Origin: Dehalococcoidia bacterium
Lineage (GTDB): Bacteria > Chloroflexota > Dehalococcoidia > Lucifugimonadales > UBA3495
Assembly: GCA_022823505.1 (NCBI GenBank)
Contig: JAJEIA010000021.1
Coordinates: 1-46,023, forward strand
DNA length: 46,023 nt
Direction of reading: 5' to 3'
The position numbers were made by a program, and so were the translations under genes. The notes beneath the pieces were generated by a model. It made no database searches, was not told the origin of the DNA, and was given only the letters and a program-made list of their open reading frames with translations. Of the stretch, positions 28,089-37,159 are shown piece after piece (position 1 is the first letter of the stretch; the number at the start of each line of letters is the position of its first letter).

Positions 28089-30086
28089 TTGCTGAAAGAC
28101 TTCGCCATCGCAATGGCCATCGCGGCCGTTGGGTTGGCGTTAGCCCGGCTGGTTTGGCAACCGCCCGTACTCGGTTACCTTATCGCCGGGCTGTTGATCG
28201 GGCCATATACTCTGCCGCACCCGGTCATCAGTAACCTGGACACCATCGAGTTACTCGCCGAACTGGGCCTGATCCTGCTGTTGTTCGGCATCGGCCTGGA
28301 GTTGGGCTGGCGGCGCATCCGGGAGATCGGCCTGCGCGTGCTGGTCATCGGGGTGGTGGAGATTTCCACCCTCACCTACCTGGGTGTGCTGATAGCCGAC
28401 AAAGTGCTGGGCATAACCGGGGCGAACGCCCTGTACCTCGGCGGCGCCATGGCCATCAGCAGTTCGGCCATACTGCTGAAAGGTTTGCGCGACAGCGGCA
28501 GCCTGCGCACGGGATGGGGGCAGACGGTGGTCGGCATTCTCCTGGTGGAGGACTTCGCCGCCGTCATCCTGCTGACCCTTCTGGCCGGCATCGCCACCAC
28601 CGGTTCAACCGACCTCGCGGACGTGGGGTGGCTGGCCGCAAAACTGGGTATCTTCTGCATCGCGGCACTGGGATTCGGCGCACTGCTGGCCCCTCGCCTG
28701 ATGCGGTTCCTCGCCCGGATGCAATCGGACGAGACCCTGCTGGTGGCTTCACTGGGCTGCTGCTTCGGCCTGGCGCTGGGCGCTGAGTTCCTCGGGCTTT
28801 CGGCTGCGGCCGGCGCTTTCCTGATCGGCGTGGTCATCGGCGACACCGACGCCGCCGGCCGGGTGACGCGGCTGGTCAACCCGGTGCGCGACATGTTCGG
28901 CGCGCTGTTCTTCCTGTCCATCGGGATGCTCATCGACTACCGGACGCTGGACGACTACATCGTGCCCGCCCTGGTGGTGGTGGGAGTCTTCATGGGCGGC
29001 AAGATCGTGGCCAACACCATCGGGGCGGTGTTGTCAGGACGCCGGTCCCGGACCGCCGTGCAAGTCGGAATGACGATGCCGCAGATGGGCGAGTTTTCGT
29101 TGGCGATTGGTCACCTGAGCGCCACCAACGCGGCGGTCGGTCCGGTGGTCGCCCCGGTGCTGGCCATCGCCACGGCGATCACAGCGGTCCTGGCTCCGCT
29201 GACCTCGAAGATCGCGACGCCCACGTACGACTGGCTGGAAAGGCGCGCCCCGCCGGCGGTTCTGGCGGTCAACCTGGTCATCTTCCTGGGCATCCAATCG
29301 TTCTGGGCCGCGTTCTCCCTGCCTGGTGAGACCGGCCGCCTGCTCAAAAACTCGGTGCGCCGCATCATCATTGACATCTGCATCATAGCCGTGCTGACGG
29401 CCATCGGGACCGCGGCCGTGTACACCCTTCCCGATTTGCTCGCCGAACCCGATTCCGTCTCCCACGCGCTCTTGGGCGTGATCCTGGGCGGCGCCACCGT
29501 AGGCATCAATCTGCCGGCCGCCATAGCAATCTGGCGCGAATTGCGCGTGGTCGCCAGCCTGACGGTGCGGGCTACGGTACGAGACACGGCGGGCCAACCG
29601 GCGCGATACACCCTTCGAACCCTGCTGCGTGACGGCATGGCCACGGCCTTTTTGCTCGTCGGCGTCCTGCTGATGACCCCGCTGATAATCCGGCTATTCT
29701 CCCTGGGAAGCTTGTCGGTCCCGTTGTCGCTGTTCCTGTTGTTGGCGTCGGCGGGCGCTCTGGTGTTTGCCGGCTTCCACGTCCACCGCGTCCTGCAGCC
29801 GGTGTTCCGCAATACGTTCATCGCCCCTCCGGCTCCCCGGCGCACCGATGCGCCCGCCACCAGCGCCTTTGAAGCCGGAGACGTTGAGAGCCCGTCCTTC
29901 AACCACTGGGCCGACCCGGACGCGCAGCCGATTCAGCAGGTGCGTGCCGCTGCGGCGGCCCAGGCTGCCGAAGACTCGACGGAGGATCTGTGGCGTTTCC
30001 TGGAGGAACGCATCGAGTTGTTCAGTCCGGCGCCGACGCAGCCGCGTGAAGGCGCGGAACCGGCTGCCCAGCGGGAGGCAGACTAG
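28089..30086 (+). CDS. Cation:proton antiporter, CPA2/KefB family
   Basis: Integral membrane exchanger of Na+ or K+ for H+. The 665-aa protein has about 11-12 membrane helices typical of CPA2, with PPVLGYLIAGLLIGPYTL at the start, ELGLILLLFGIGLELGWRRI, SSSAILLKGLRDSG, VVGILLVEDFAAVILL, GAFLIGVVIGD and FFLSIGMLIDY, then two further helices after residue 440 and a hydrophilic tail. No TrkA-N domain is present, so it is not a full KefB/C. TTG 28089 gives a first helix in family register; the exact start is unsure. It lies 56 nt before the BtuF-like gene. Confidence 0.88.
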   Translation: MLKDFAIAMAIAAVGLALARLVWQPPVLGYLIAGLLIGPYTLPHPVISNLDTIELLAELGLILLLFGIGLELGWRRIREIGLRVLVIGVVEISTLTYLGVLIADKVLGITGANALYLGGAMAISSSAILLKGLRDSGSLRTGWGQTVVGILLVEDFAAVILLTLLAGIATTGSTDLADVGWLAAKLGIFCIAALGFGALLAPRLMRFLARMQSDETLLVASLGCCFGLALGAEFLGLSAAAGAFLIGVVIGDTDAAGRVTRLVNPVRDMFGALFFLSIGMLIDYRTLDDYIVPALVVVGVFMGGKIVANTIGAVLSGRRSRTAVQVGMTMPQMGEFSLAIGHLSATNAAVGPVVAPVLAIATAITAVLAPLTSKIATPTYDWLERRAPPAVLAVNLVIFLGIQSFWAAFSLPGETGRLLKNSVRRIIIDICIIAVLTAIGTAAVYTLPDLLAEPDSVSHALLGVILGGATVGINLPAAIAIWRELRVVASLTVRATVRDTAGQPARYTLRTLLRDGMATAFLLVGVLLMTPLIIRLFSLGSLSVPLSLFLLLASAGALVFAGFHVHRVLQPVFRNTFIAPPAPRRTDAPATSAFEAGDVESPSFNHWADPDAQPIQQVRAAAAAQAAEDSTEDLWRFLEERIELFSPAPTQPREGAEPAAQREAD

Positions 30087-30142
30087 GGTAGCCGGGGGTA
30101 CGGTGCTACAATGCGGGTAGTCACATTCAGGCAGGCAACAAG

Positions 30143-31081
30143 ATGCGGATTTGTTCTTTTCTACCCTCGGCCACCGAAATCGTTTACGCGTTGGGGCTGG
30201 AGGACCAGCTCTATGGCGTAACCCACGAGTGCGACTACCCGTCACAGGCCAAAGACAAGCCCTGGGTGGTACGCAGCGTCTTCGAGGGCACGCAGCCCAG
30301 CAGCGGTGAGATCAGCCGCGTGATCTCAGAGCGCCTGGCCGAAGGGCTCGGCATCTACCACATCGACCAGGATATCCTGGACGCGGCCAACCCGGACCTG
30401 CTATTGACCCAAGCCATCTGCGAGGTTTGAGCAGTGTCGTCTCGGCAGGTTGCCGAGTCCACCGCCAACATGGAGAAGGAACCCACCGTCCTGTCGCTGG
30501 ATCCCCAGTATCTTGGCGATGTGCTGGAAGACGTGCGGCGGGTCGGCCGTGCCACGGGCTCCGAATCGGTCGCCGAGCAGGTGACCGCCCGCATGCAGGG
30601 TCGTATCGACGCCGTTACGCAGCGCGCCGAGTTGGCCGACATTCACCCGAGGGTACTGCACCTGGAATGGACCGACCCGCTGATGTGCGGCGGCCATTGG
30701 GTACCGGAAATGGTCGAACTGGCCGGCGGAACCAACTGCTTCGGCGACAAGGAGATGGGCTCGTTCCCCCTGGAGTGGGAAGCTGTCGTCGAGAGCCAGC
30801 CGGAAGTCATCGTGGTCATGCCCTGCGGCTTCGAGGTGCCCCGGGCCATGGAAGACCTCCCTCTGCTCACGGAAAAAGAGGGGTGGAACGCCCTGCCCGC
30901 GGTGCAGAACGACCGCGTGTACGTGATCGACGCCAGCAACTACACCAGCCGGTCCGGCCCCCGGCTCGTCACCGGACTGGAGATTCTCGCCGAAATGATC
31001 CATCCCGAACTCTTCTCGGGGATGATCCCGGAGGCGGGAGCCCGCCGCATCTACGGCTCCGGCCGCGGAGGTTCCGCATGA
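30143..31081 (+). CDS. BtuF-like ABC-type corrinoid/siderophore-binding protein, predicted selenoprotein (Sec at in-frame TGA 30428-30430)
   Basis: Reading through TGA at 30428 gives a 312-residue protein of the BtuF/FecB family. The N-terminal lobe reads [19 protein letters not shown] and GVTHECDYP, then [12 protein letters not shown]; after the TGA comes [32 protein letters not shown] in two parts and the C-terminal lobe [23 protein letters not shown]. Family members normally read TQxLCxVCAVS, so the TGA replaces the second Cys of CxxC, giving C93-E-V-U96. A near-perfect SECIS-like hairpin starts 10 nt later. No signal peptide is visible, which is usual for this cytosolic-looking subfamily. 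No BtuC or BtuD gene is adjacent. It overlaps the Uma2 gene at ATGA. Confidence 0.9.
30428..30457 (+). promoter_or_regulatory. Candidate bacterial SECIS, BtuF-like gene
   Basis: CTCGGCA (30441-30447) pairs perfectly with TGCCGAG (30451-30457) around loop GGT. The loop begins 18 nt after the TGA at 30428-30430 and opens with G, matching the bacterial SECIS pattern (16-37 nt distance, G in the first two loop bases). Confidence 0.75.
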
Positions 31082-31812
31082 CCACGAAACCTCGTCCGGC
31101 CGCTGCCTATCCCAATCTCACGGAGTTGCCGGACCCGCCCCCGCTTCCTGACGGCATGAAACAGCGCCCTCACATCGCTCGTACCGATCAGGTCCTGCGC
31201 AGTCACTACCGGCGTCAGCCCAACACGCTGGTCTCAGGAGAGGGCTATCTTTGCTTTGAGGCCCGCGATGCCCGCCGCTCCCCTCGACCCGACTGCGTGG
31301 TGGCCTTTGACTTCCCTTTTCCCGCCCGACTCATTGAAGAAGCCAACGGATACGTCATCAGCGAAGTTGGGAAGCCGCCGGACTTCGTACTGGAAGTGGC
31401 ATCGCCGAGCACCGGCAGGCACGATTACACCACGAAACGTGAGGATTACGCGCGCCTCGGGGTCCGGGAATACTGGCGATTTGACCCCAGCGGCGGGCAG
31501 TGGCACGATGCCCCGCTGGCCGGCGAGGTTTTGGAAGATGGCGCGTACCGGCCCCTGCCAATCGACTACAACAACGACGGCCTGGTGCGGGGCTACAGTC
31601 CCGGCCTGGGGCTGGAGTTGCGCTCAGAAGACCAACAACTGCGGTTCTGGGATCCGGCGACGCGGGAATATCTGCCGGACCTCGTAGAAGCGTTGGAAGC
31701 GCTGGCGGCCGCTGAAGCCCGCGCCGAAGCGGCAGAAGCCCGCGCCGAACAGGCCGAGGAACAAGCGCGCCAACTGCGCGAGCAATTGCGCCGCCAGCAG
31801 CCGCGGGAGTGA
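31078..31812 (+). CDS. Uma2 family (DUF820) protein with C-terminal coiled coil
   Basis: A 244-residue protein of the Uma2 restriction-endonuclease-like fold, a PD-(D/E)XK-type group abundant in Chloroflexota and Cyanobacteria. Core residues are in SPRPDCVVAFD, PDFVLEVASPST and YTTKREDYARLGVREYWRFDP (D, E and K of the fold). The last 40 residues are an Ala/Glu/Arg coiled coil. ATG 31078 overlaps the TGA stop of the BtuF-like gene (ATGA), showing coupling. Role unknown; a DNA-cleaving or transposon-derived origin is often suggested. Confidence 0.88.
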   Translation: MTTKPRPAAAYPNLTELPDPPPLPDGMKQRPHIARTDQVLRSHYRRQPNTLVSGEGYLCFEARDARRSPRPDCVVAFDFPFPARLIEEANGYVISEVGKPPDFVLEVASPSTGRHDYTTKREDYARLGVREYWRFDPSGGQWHDAPLAGEVLEDGAYRPLPIDYNNDGLVRGYSPGLGLELRSEDQQLRFWDPATREYLPDLVEALEALAAAEARAEAAEARAEQAEEQARQLREQLRRQQPRE

Positions 31813-31823
31813 CCACCGCCGGG

Positions 31824-32513
31824 TCAGTTAAGGCGCGGCCCCTTGAATGGGGTGTTCTGCTCGGCCTGTTCCGCGACGATGCGGTTCGCCTGGCGCATCA
31901 GGGTTTGCAGCTTTTCCAACTGCCCGCCGGCCGTGGGGGTTTCCAACAGCGATTGCCGGACGTCGGGAGGCAGCGGCAGGCTGACGGCCAGGGTCGCCGA
32001 GGCGATTCGGGCCAGGGCGATGGGCTCGTCAGGGACGGTGACCTCCCGGTCCCACCCGCCGGCCATGGCGGTGAGCTGGCGCTGCAACTGGATGAATTGC
32101 TCCCGCACGCCGGCCAGCGCGGTGGCGGAGACATCCCCCTCGTCTTCGTCCATGAACCGGACCAACCCGACCATGTGCGGCACGGTCTGCACGGTCTGCA
32201 GCAACTCGAACCGCGTCTCGCCGCGCGTCAGAATGTTGAGTCGTCCTTCCTGCAGACGCTGGACCTGGGAAACGCGGGCCGTGGTACCGATGGAGTGAGG
32301 CTCGGCGGGTTCGCCGACCTCGTTGCCTTCCCGGATGAGAAGCACGCCGAACGGCTCGTCCCGGTCGATGCAATCACCAATCATGGCCTTGTACCGTTCC
32401 TCGAAAATGTGGAGCGGCAGCGGCATGCCGGGGAAAAGCACCACGTTGTTCAAGGGGAACAGGGAAATCTCGTGGTAGGTTCCCGGCGGGAAGTCGTCAG
32501 GATTGATCGCCAT
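31824..32513 (-). CDS. LON peptidase substrate-binding domain protein
   Basis: A 229-residue protein with the N-terminal (substrate-binding) domain of Lon protease and no ATPase or protease part: EISLFPLNNVVLFPGMPLPL, HIFEERYKAMIGDC, FGVLLIREG, GTTARVSQVQRLQEGRLNIL, GETRFELL, followed by a helical region (about 120-225). Stand-alone LON-domain proteins are common; function unknown. ATG 32513 gives MAINPDDFPPGTYHEI, preferable to a longer frame that lacks homology. It converges with Uma2 (11 nt apart). Confidence 0.9.
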   Translation of the reverse strand: MAINPDDFPPGTYHEISLFPLNNVVLFPGMPLPLHIFEERYKAMIGDCIDRDEPFGVLLIREGNEVGEPAEPHSIGTTARVSQVQRLQEGRLNILTRGETRFELLQTVQTVPHMVGLVRFMDEDEGDVSATALAGVREQFIQLQRQLTAMAGGWDREVTVPDEPIALARIASATLAVSLPLPPDVRQSLLETPTAGGQLEKLQTLMRQANRIVAEQAEQNTPFKGPRLN

Positions 32514-32564
32514 GATGCCGCAGTATAGCCACGAGGGGACGGCACAGCAACCCGCCCGTTGAAA

Positions 32565-32591
32565 CGCCCCCGTCCGGAATGAACGGGGGCG
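32565..32591 (-). terminator. Hairpin after the 83-aa gene
   Basis: CGCCCCCGT (32565-32573) pairs with ACGGGGGCG (32583-32591), 9 bp, loop 9 nt, located 26 nt past the stop of the minus-strand gene at 32617. A short TTTC follows on that strand, so termination is likely but not strong. Confidence 0.6.
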
Positions 32592-32616
32592 CGGCTCAAA
32601 GGCAGTAAATTGCCGG

Positions 32617-32868
32617 CTACTTGACCGGTTCCGCATCCGGCGGGCGGTTGTGGATGGCCTTGGTGCCCTTCTTGAAGATGCACGTCCGGATGTTGTTCTC
32701 AAGCTCAGTCGGGTCATCCACGCCGGGATAACGGGCCTGCGCCTCAGGGCTGCTCAGGTATTCGTACATTTTCTGGAGTACTTCTTCCTCGGACTCACCC
32801 GTGATCACCGTGCGGTCTCGCGGGTCGGAAAGGAAGTTGCTGGGCCTGGCGTAATAGATGTCGGGCAT
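32617..32868 (-). CDS. Small protein of unknown function
   Basis: An 83-residue hydrophilic protein starting MPDIYYARPSNFLSD, with TVITGESEEEVLQKMYEYLSSPEAQ in two helices and one Cys (NIRTCIFKKG). The start at 32868 has a strong GGAGGAGG ribosome site. A terminator-like hairpin follows, so it is an independent gene. I do not recognise a family. Confidence 0.75.
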   Translation of the reverse strand: MPDIYYARPSNFLSDPRDRTVITGESEEEVLQKMYEYLSSPEAQARYPGVDDPTELENNIRTCIFKKGTKAIHNRPPDAEPVK

Positions 32869-32996
32869 GGTTCCTCCTCCGTGACAAGGCTACCAATCCT
32901 AGAATTGGGGCGCGCAAGCAGTGGCAAATTGATACACCAGAATCCTTCACGTTGTCAATATGGCGGTCACCACGGTCGTGCCGAACGCCCGCCGGA

Positions 32997-35447
32997 TCAG
33001 TCCAGCCTCACCGGGTCGACGACCACCCGGCAGTTTCTCGGGATGTCCCGCCCTTCAAGGAATTGCCATATCCTGCGGCCGCGGAGCAACAGCCGCCAAC
33101 GGTATCGGCCCCGCACCCGTTCGGGCAGACAGGGCGTGGGACCGATGATGTCCAGGTCAGCACGTCCTTCACGTACCGCCTCGCCACGCCACGAATCGGC
33201 CAAATCGCCCAGGGTCTGCTGCACGGCGCGAAGGCTGAGGTCGGCGCATACCACCTGGGTAAGCCGGTTGAAGGGAGGATTCCCCTGATGACGCCGCGCG
33301 CCGATTTCAATGCCGTAGAACGCGGCATAGTCCTGGGCCGCGGCTGCGGAGATGGCATAGTGGTCGGGCTGGTAGGTTTGGATGATCGCCCGGCCGGGCT
33401 CGCGTCCCCGACCGGACCGCCCCGCCACCTGGCACAGCAGCGCGAAGGCCCGCTCGCCGGCGCGAAAATCGGGCAGGTTCAATCCCAGGTCGGCCAGCAG
33501 GACCGCCGATAGCGTCACGTTGGGCAGATCCAATCCCCGGGCCACCATCTGCGTTCCCACCAGGATCCGGGCCTCACCGCTGGCCAGCCGGCCCATCGCC
33601 GCTTCCAACTCCGCTGGATTGCGAACCGAGTCCGAGTCCCATCGTTCGACGGCCACGCCGGGATAGCGCTCCTGCAACTCAGAGACGATGGTCTCGGTAC
33701 CGGCGCCCATTTCCCGAATGCGTCCGCCGCGACACTGTGGGCAGGCCCGGGGCAATCGACGTTGCCTGTTGCAATAGTGACAGATCAGACGAGCCGCCAC
33801 CCGATGGAAGGCGTAGGCCACGGAGCACTGGCTGCAATTGATTACGCATCCGCAATCGCGGCATTGCATGAACGCCGCACTCCCCCGGCGGTTCAAAAAC
33901 AGCACCGCCTGATGGCCGGCTGCCAGCGTGGAGTTCAATGCTTCGGTGAGCCCCCGGCTGAAAACACTGCGGTTGCCCTCACGGAGTTCCCGGCGCATGT
34001 CAATCACGCTGATTTCGGGCAAGCTCGTCGCCCGTCCGTCGGGGCCAGGCACCCGCTCCGGCAACCGCAACAGGTGATGCCGGCCCCGCGTCGCTTCGTA
34101 GTACGTGCTCACGTCGGGGGTGGCTGAACCCATCACCACGACCGCGCCGGAGCGGCGAGCCAAGGCCAGGGCGGAGTCTCGGGCGTGATAATAGGGGGGA
34201 TGCTCGTCCTGTTTGTATGCCGGCTCATGCTCCTCGTCGACGATGATGATGCCGAGATTGGTCACCGGGGCAAACAAGGCGCTGCGGGGACCCACGATCA
34301 CGTCAGCCTCCCCGTCGCGAATGCTCCACCACTGCTCGAACCGCTGCCGCTCGGTCAGGCGATGGTGCAGGACAGCGACGCGGCCAGGGAAGCGGTCGCT
34401 GACGATGCCAACGGTCTGCGGCGTCAACGCGATTTCCGGCACCAGGTAGATCGCCTGTTTCCCCTGCTCGACCGCATGGGCGATGGCGCGCAGGTACACT
34501 TCGGTCTTGCCGCTGCCGGTGACGCCATGGAGCAGAAAACTGCGCGGCAACCGGCTGGGATCGTCCAGGGCGCCGGTGATGCCGACCACGGCCTCCCGCT
34601 GCGCTCCCGTGAGCACATCGGGCGCAGGATTGGTTGGCGCCACTCCCGCAGGGACCGCCGGCTCAACCCGCTGCCACTCCTCCGCCACCAGCCCCCGCTG
34701 CAGCAGCGCATCAGCCGCCGGTCCGAGACGGCTGGCCGCGCCGGTGGTGTCGTAGCCGGCCGCAGATTCCCGCACCGCCGCGAGCAACTCTTCCTGGCGT
34801 GGCCCTCGCGTCTGCGGGAGATCGGCGCCATCCCCGCCGGTGTCGGCGTGCCGACCCGGGATCAGCAGGCGGCGATACCGGTGCGATCGCGGACGCGGCA
34901 GGCTCACCTCTTTGCGCACCAGCCCACGCGCAACCAGGCGCTGCAGTTCCCGTCGGGCAACGCTGGCGCGGTGGGGATCGATCCGTTTCAGGAACGTGAT
35001 TTCGTCCCAGGCCCGCGCGGAGTCGACCAGCTCCTGCCACGCGACGCGGGTGGCTTCACGGAAAGACGCCAAATCGCCTGTGCCCTCAGGAGATGGGATC
35101 GCGGTCAATCGCGACTGCTGTTGCGCGCGAAAACCGGGCGGCAGTAACGGCGCCATGGCCTCAAAGGGAGAGCACTGGTAGGTTTGCCCCAGCCATTGGG
35201 CCAGTTCCAGCCCCAGAGAAGCGACCAGGGGAGACGGTTCCACCGGGTGCAGGATGTCCCGCGTCTCTTCTTCCGAAACCGCCGACGCGTCGGCCAGGCT
35301 GAGCACCACCCCCTGCACGATGTTGCGCCCGAACTGGACCCAGACCAATTGCCCGGGTTCCACCGCGAGATGACGGGGCACCCGATACGAAAAGGTCTTG
35401 CCCGGCGGTATCCAGTCAGCGTCTATGGCGACGTCGGCGTAGTTCAC
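32997..35447 (-). CDS. priA: Primosomal protein N' (replication restart helicase)
   Basis: Rebuilds the replisome at stalled forks. The 816-aa protein has the N-terminal DNA-binding domain (ADVAIDADWIPPGKTFSYRVP), helicase Walker A GVTGSGKTEVYLRA, DEEH box (IIIVDEEHEPAYKQDEHPPYY), zinc-binding pairs (CRDCGCVINCSQC, CHYCNRQRRLPRACPQCRG), the helicase C domain with ILVGTQMVARGLDLPNVTL and the closing C-terminal domain. All parts are in normal order. It lies directly downstream of rplS on the same strand. Confidence 0.97.
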   Translation of the reverse strand: MNYADVAIDADWIPPGKTFSYRVPRHLAVEPGQLVWVQFGRNIVQGVVLSLADASAVSEEETRDILHPVEPSPLVASLGLELAQWLGQTYQCSPFEAMAPLLPPGFRAQQQSRLTAIPSPEGTGDLASFREATRVAWQELVDSARAWDEITFLKRIDPHRASVARRELQRLVARGLVRKEVSLPRPRSHRYRRLLIPGRHADTGGDGADLPQTRGPRQEELLAAVRESAAGYDTTGAASRLGPAADALLQRGLVAEEWQRVEPAVPAGVAPTNPAPDVLTGAQREAVVGITGALDDPSRLPRSFLLHGVTGSGKTEVYLRAIAHAVEQGKQAIYLVPEIALTPQTVGIVSDRFPGRVAVLHHRLTERQRFEQWWSIRDGEADVIVGPRSALFAPVTNLGIIIVDEEHEPAYKQDEHPPYYHARDSALALARRSGAVVVMGSATPDVSTYYEATRGRHHLLRLPERVPGPDGRATSLPEISVIDMRRELREGNRSVFSRGLTEALNSTLAAGHQAVLFLNRRGSAAFMQCRDCGCVINCSQCSVAYAFHRVAARLICHYCNRQRRLPRACPQCRGGRIREMGAGTETIVSELQERYPGVAVERWDSDSVRNPAELEAAMGRLASGEARILVGTQMVARGLDLPNVTLSAVLLADLGLNLPDFRAGERAFALLCQVAGRSGRGREPGRAIIQTYQPDHYAISAAAAQDYAAFYGIEIGARRHQGNPPFNRLTQVVCADLSLRAVQQTLGDLADSWRGEAVREGRADLDIIGPTPCLPERVRGRYRWRLLLRGRRIWQFLEGRDIPRNCRVVVDPVRLD

Positions 35448-35572
35448 GGTGCGACCTCGTTTTCCACCCCTCTGGTCGAGATCCGCGTGAGTCTCCGGAT
35501 ACGCAAATGCAGAACCGCCGCGACCGCGCCGGAGAAGGCAGCGGGCGGCGGCTCACGTGTCGGGTCTGTTGC

Positions 35573-35932
35573 CTACCGGTTGGTGCGGTAAGTAGTCTTT
35601 TCCTTGATGCGCGCGGCGCGTCCCTGGCGTCCCCGCAGGTAGTAGAGCTTCGCCCGGCGTACCTTACCCTGCCGGGTCACTTCCAGCGACTCGATCAGCG
35701 GGGAGTGCAACGGGAAGACGCGCTCGATGCCGATGCCGGCGGTGACACGACGCACTGTGAAGTTGGCCGCCGGCCCGGTCCCGTGGGTGCGCCGGATGCA
35801 CACCCCCTGGAATGCCTGCACGCGCTCGCGAGCCCCTTCACGGATCCGGAAATTGACCCGGACAGTATCCCCGGGGCCAAAGTCGGGGATGTTTTCGTTT
35901 ACTTCCGGTGTAACCAGTTCAGATGCTTTCAT
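35573..35932 (-). CDS. rplS: Ribosomal protein bL19
   Basis: Large-subunit protein at the 30S-50S interface. From ATG 35932 it has 119 aa, the usual length, with [52 protein letters not shown] and [21 protein letters not shown]. An upstream in-frame start would add 15 residues not seen in the family. priA follows 125 bp further. Confidence 0.97.
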   Translation of the reverse strand: MKASELVTPEVNENIPDFGPGDTVRVNFRIREGARERVQAFQGVCIRRTHGTGPAANFTVRRVTAGIGIERVFPLHSPLIESLEVTRQGKVRRAKLYYLRGRQGRAARIKEKTTYRTNR

Positions 35933-36052
35933 GATGACCGACTTATCGTGTGGTGCGCTGGTCCAGCATTGGGTCAAACCCAGGCCGACCTGTTGTCAAA
36001 CAAGGCCGACATTTTAGCACATTATGCCGTCGCTCAGGCAGGCGGTCACTGC

Positions 36053-36227
36053 TCTCGCGCGTACCCGCTTTGAACAGCCACCGGGGTAGTTTTGCATCGA
36101 TGCACAGGATATACAGGATTTGATTACTCATCGTCGGCGTCCCGGCATTCGGAACGCCGTGACGGTTTTGCCAGCATCCTGTTGATCCTGTCCATCGATG
36201 CGAACAGACAAACTGGGTACGCGTGAG
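36053..36227. mobile_element. MITE-like element, copy 2, with direct-repeat target duplication
   Basis: A 175-bp non-coding unit homologous to that at 7966-8155, with the same arms (GCGCGTACCC, CATCGATG, ACAGGATATACAGGAT on the left and their reverse complements on the right). It is flanked by GGTCACTGC at 36044-36052 and 36228-36236, a different sequence from the repeat at copy 1. The right-hand repeat contains the stop codon of the NHL-repeat gene. Confidence 0.85.
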
Positions 36228-36229
36228 GG

Positions 36230-37105
36230 TCACTGCCGCACGTACTTGTCCACCCGCTCCTGCGCGCCGAGCGCCATGTAGATGTTGCCGTGGACATCGA
36301 CCCAGCTGCCGTGCGCCGACTGGGAGTCCCAGCGGGCCAGCACGTTGCCATCCGGGTCCATGATGCTGACCCGGGGGGACATGCCGTTCACGCCGCCCTC
36401 GCTGATGACCAGGTTGTCGTCGCTGTCGATGGAGATGTCCAGCGGCCGCCGCATGTCCTCCCACATGGCCAGGTGCTCACCATCGGGCGAATAGATCTGC
36501 ATGCGGTTGTTCTCGCGGTCGCACAGGTAGAGGTTGCCGTTGGGATGCGCCACGATGCTGTGCGGCAGGTGGAACTCGCCCGGGCCGCCCTTGCCGGGTT
36601 CGCCCCAAGACTGCTTCAGCTGCCCGTCACGCGAGAACCGGTGCACGCGGGCGTTGCGGTAGCCATCGGACACGTACAGGTCGCCGTTGGGCGCCGGCAC
36701 TATCTCCGTGGGGTAGTTGAACGGGCCGGCCGAGCGCGGGCAGACCTCGCCGGGTACCTCGCAGCCGGTGTCCGAGTGGACGCCCCGGTCGCCGATAACC
36801 TGCAACGGCTTGCCGTCCAGCGTGAAGATGACGCACACCGAGTCGGTGCGGTCGGTGATGTAGACGATGTCGTCCTGGATGTAGATGCCGTGGGCCTCGT
36901 CGATGGCCCGCACTCCCCACGACCCCAGGTAGTTGCCGCCCGGCCCAAAGATCAGCACGGGCGGGTCCTTGCGCTGGAACACGTAGACCCGATCCTGCGA
37001 GTCCGTGGCCACCGCCGACGCGTTGCCCATGGTCATGCCCTCGGGCAGGTGCGCCCAGTTTTCTTCGAGGATGTAAGTGTACTTGCCGGAGCCTACGGTG
37101 GTCAT
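36230..37105 (-). CDS. NHL-repeat six-bladed beta-propeller protein
   Basis: A 291-residue protein built of NHL repeats (HGIYIQDDIVYITDRTDSV, YPTEIVPAPNGDLYVSDGY, HSIVAHPNGNLYLCDREN, LDISIDSDDNLVISEGG and others), each a propeller blade. Similar proteins include peptidyl-hydroxyglycine lyase-like domains and lactonase-like enzymes, and no signal peptide is visible. Catalytic activity is not shown. ATG 37105 has AGGAGG eight bases upstream. The stop codon lies at the edge of MITE copy 2. Confidence 0.85.
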   Translation of the reverse strand: MTTVGSGKYTYILEENWAHLPEGMTMGNASAVATDSQDRVYVFQRKDPPVLIFGPGGNYLGSWGVRAIDEAHGIYIQDDIVYITDRTDSVCVIFTLDGKPLQVIGDRGVHSDTGCEVPGEVCPRSAGPFNYPTEIVPAPNGDLYVSDGYRNARVHRFSRDGQLKQSWGEPGKGGPGEFHLPHSIVAHPNGNLYLCDRENNRMQIYSPDGEHLAMWEDMRRPLDISIDSDDNLVISEGGVNGMSPRVSIMDPDGNVLARWDSQSAHGSWVDVHGNIYMALGAQERVDKYVRQ

Positions 37106-37159
37106 GATCAGCCTCCTGTGTCGCTTTGAGCTGTGACGATCTGACGAATTGTCCGGAAT

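Noticed and set aside
30434..31081. The second half of the BtuF-like gene as a separate gene starting at GTG 30434
   Set aside because: No ribosome site is present, the start is one codon after the TGA in the same frame, and the two halves form one family domain.
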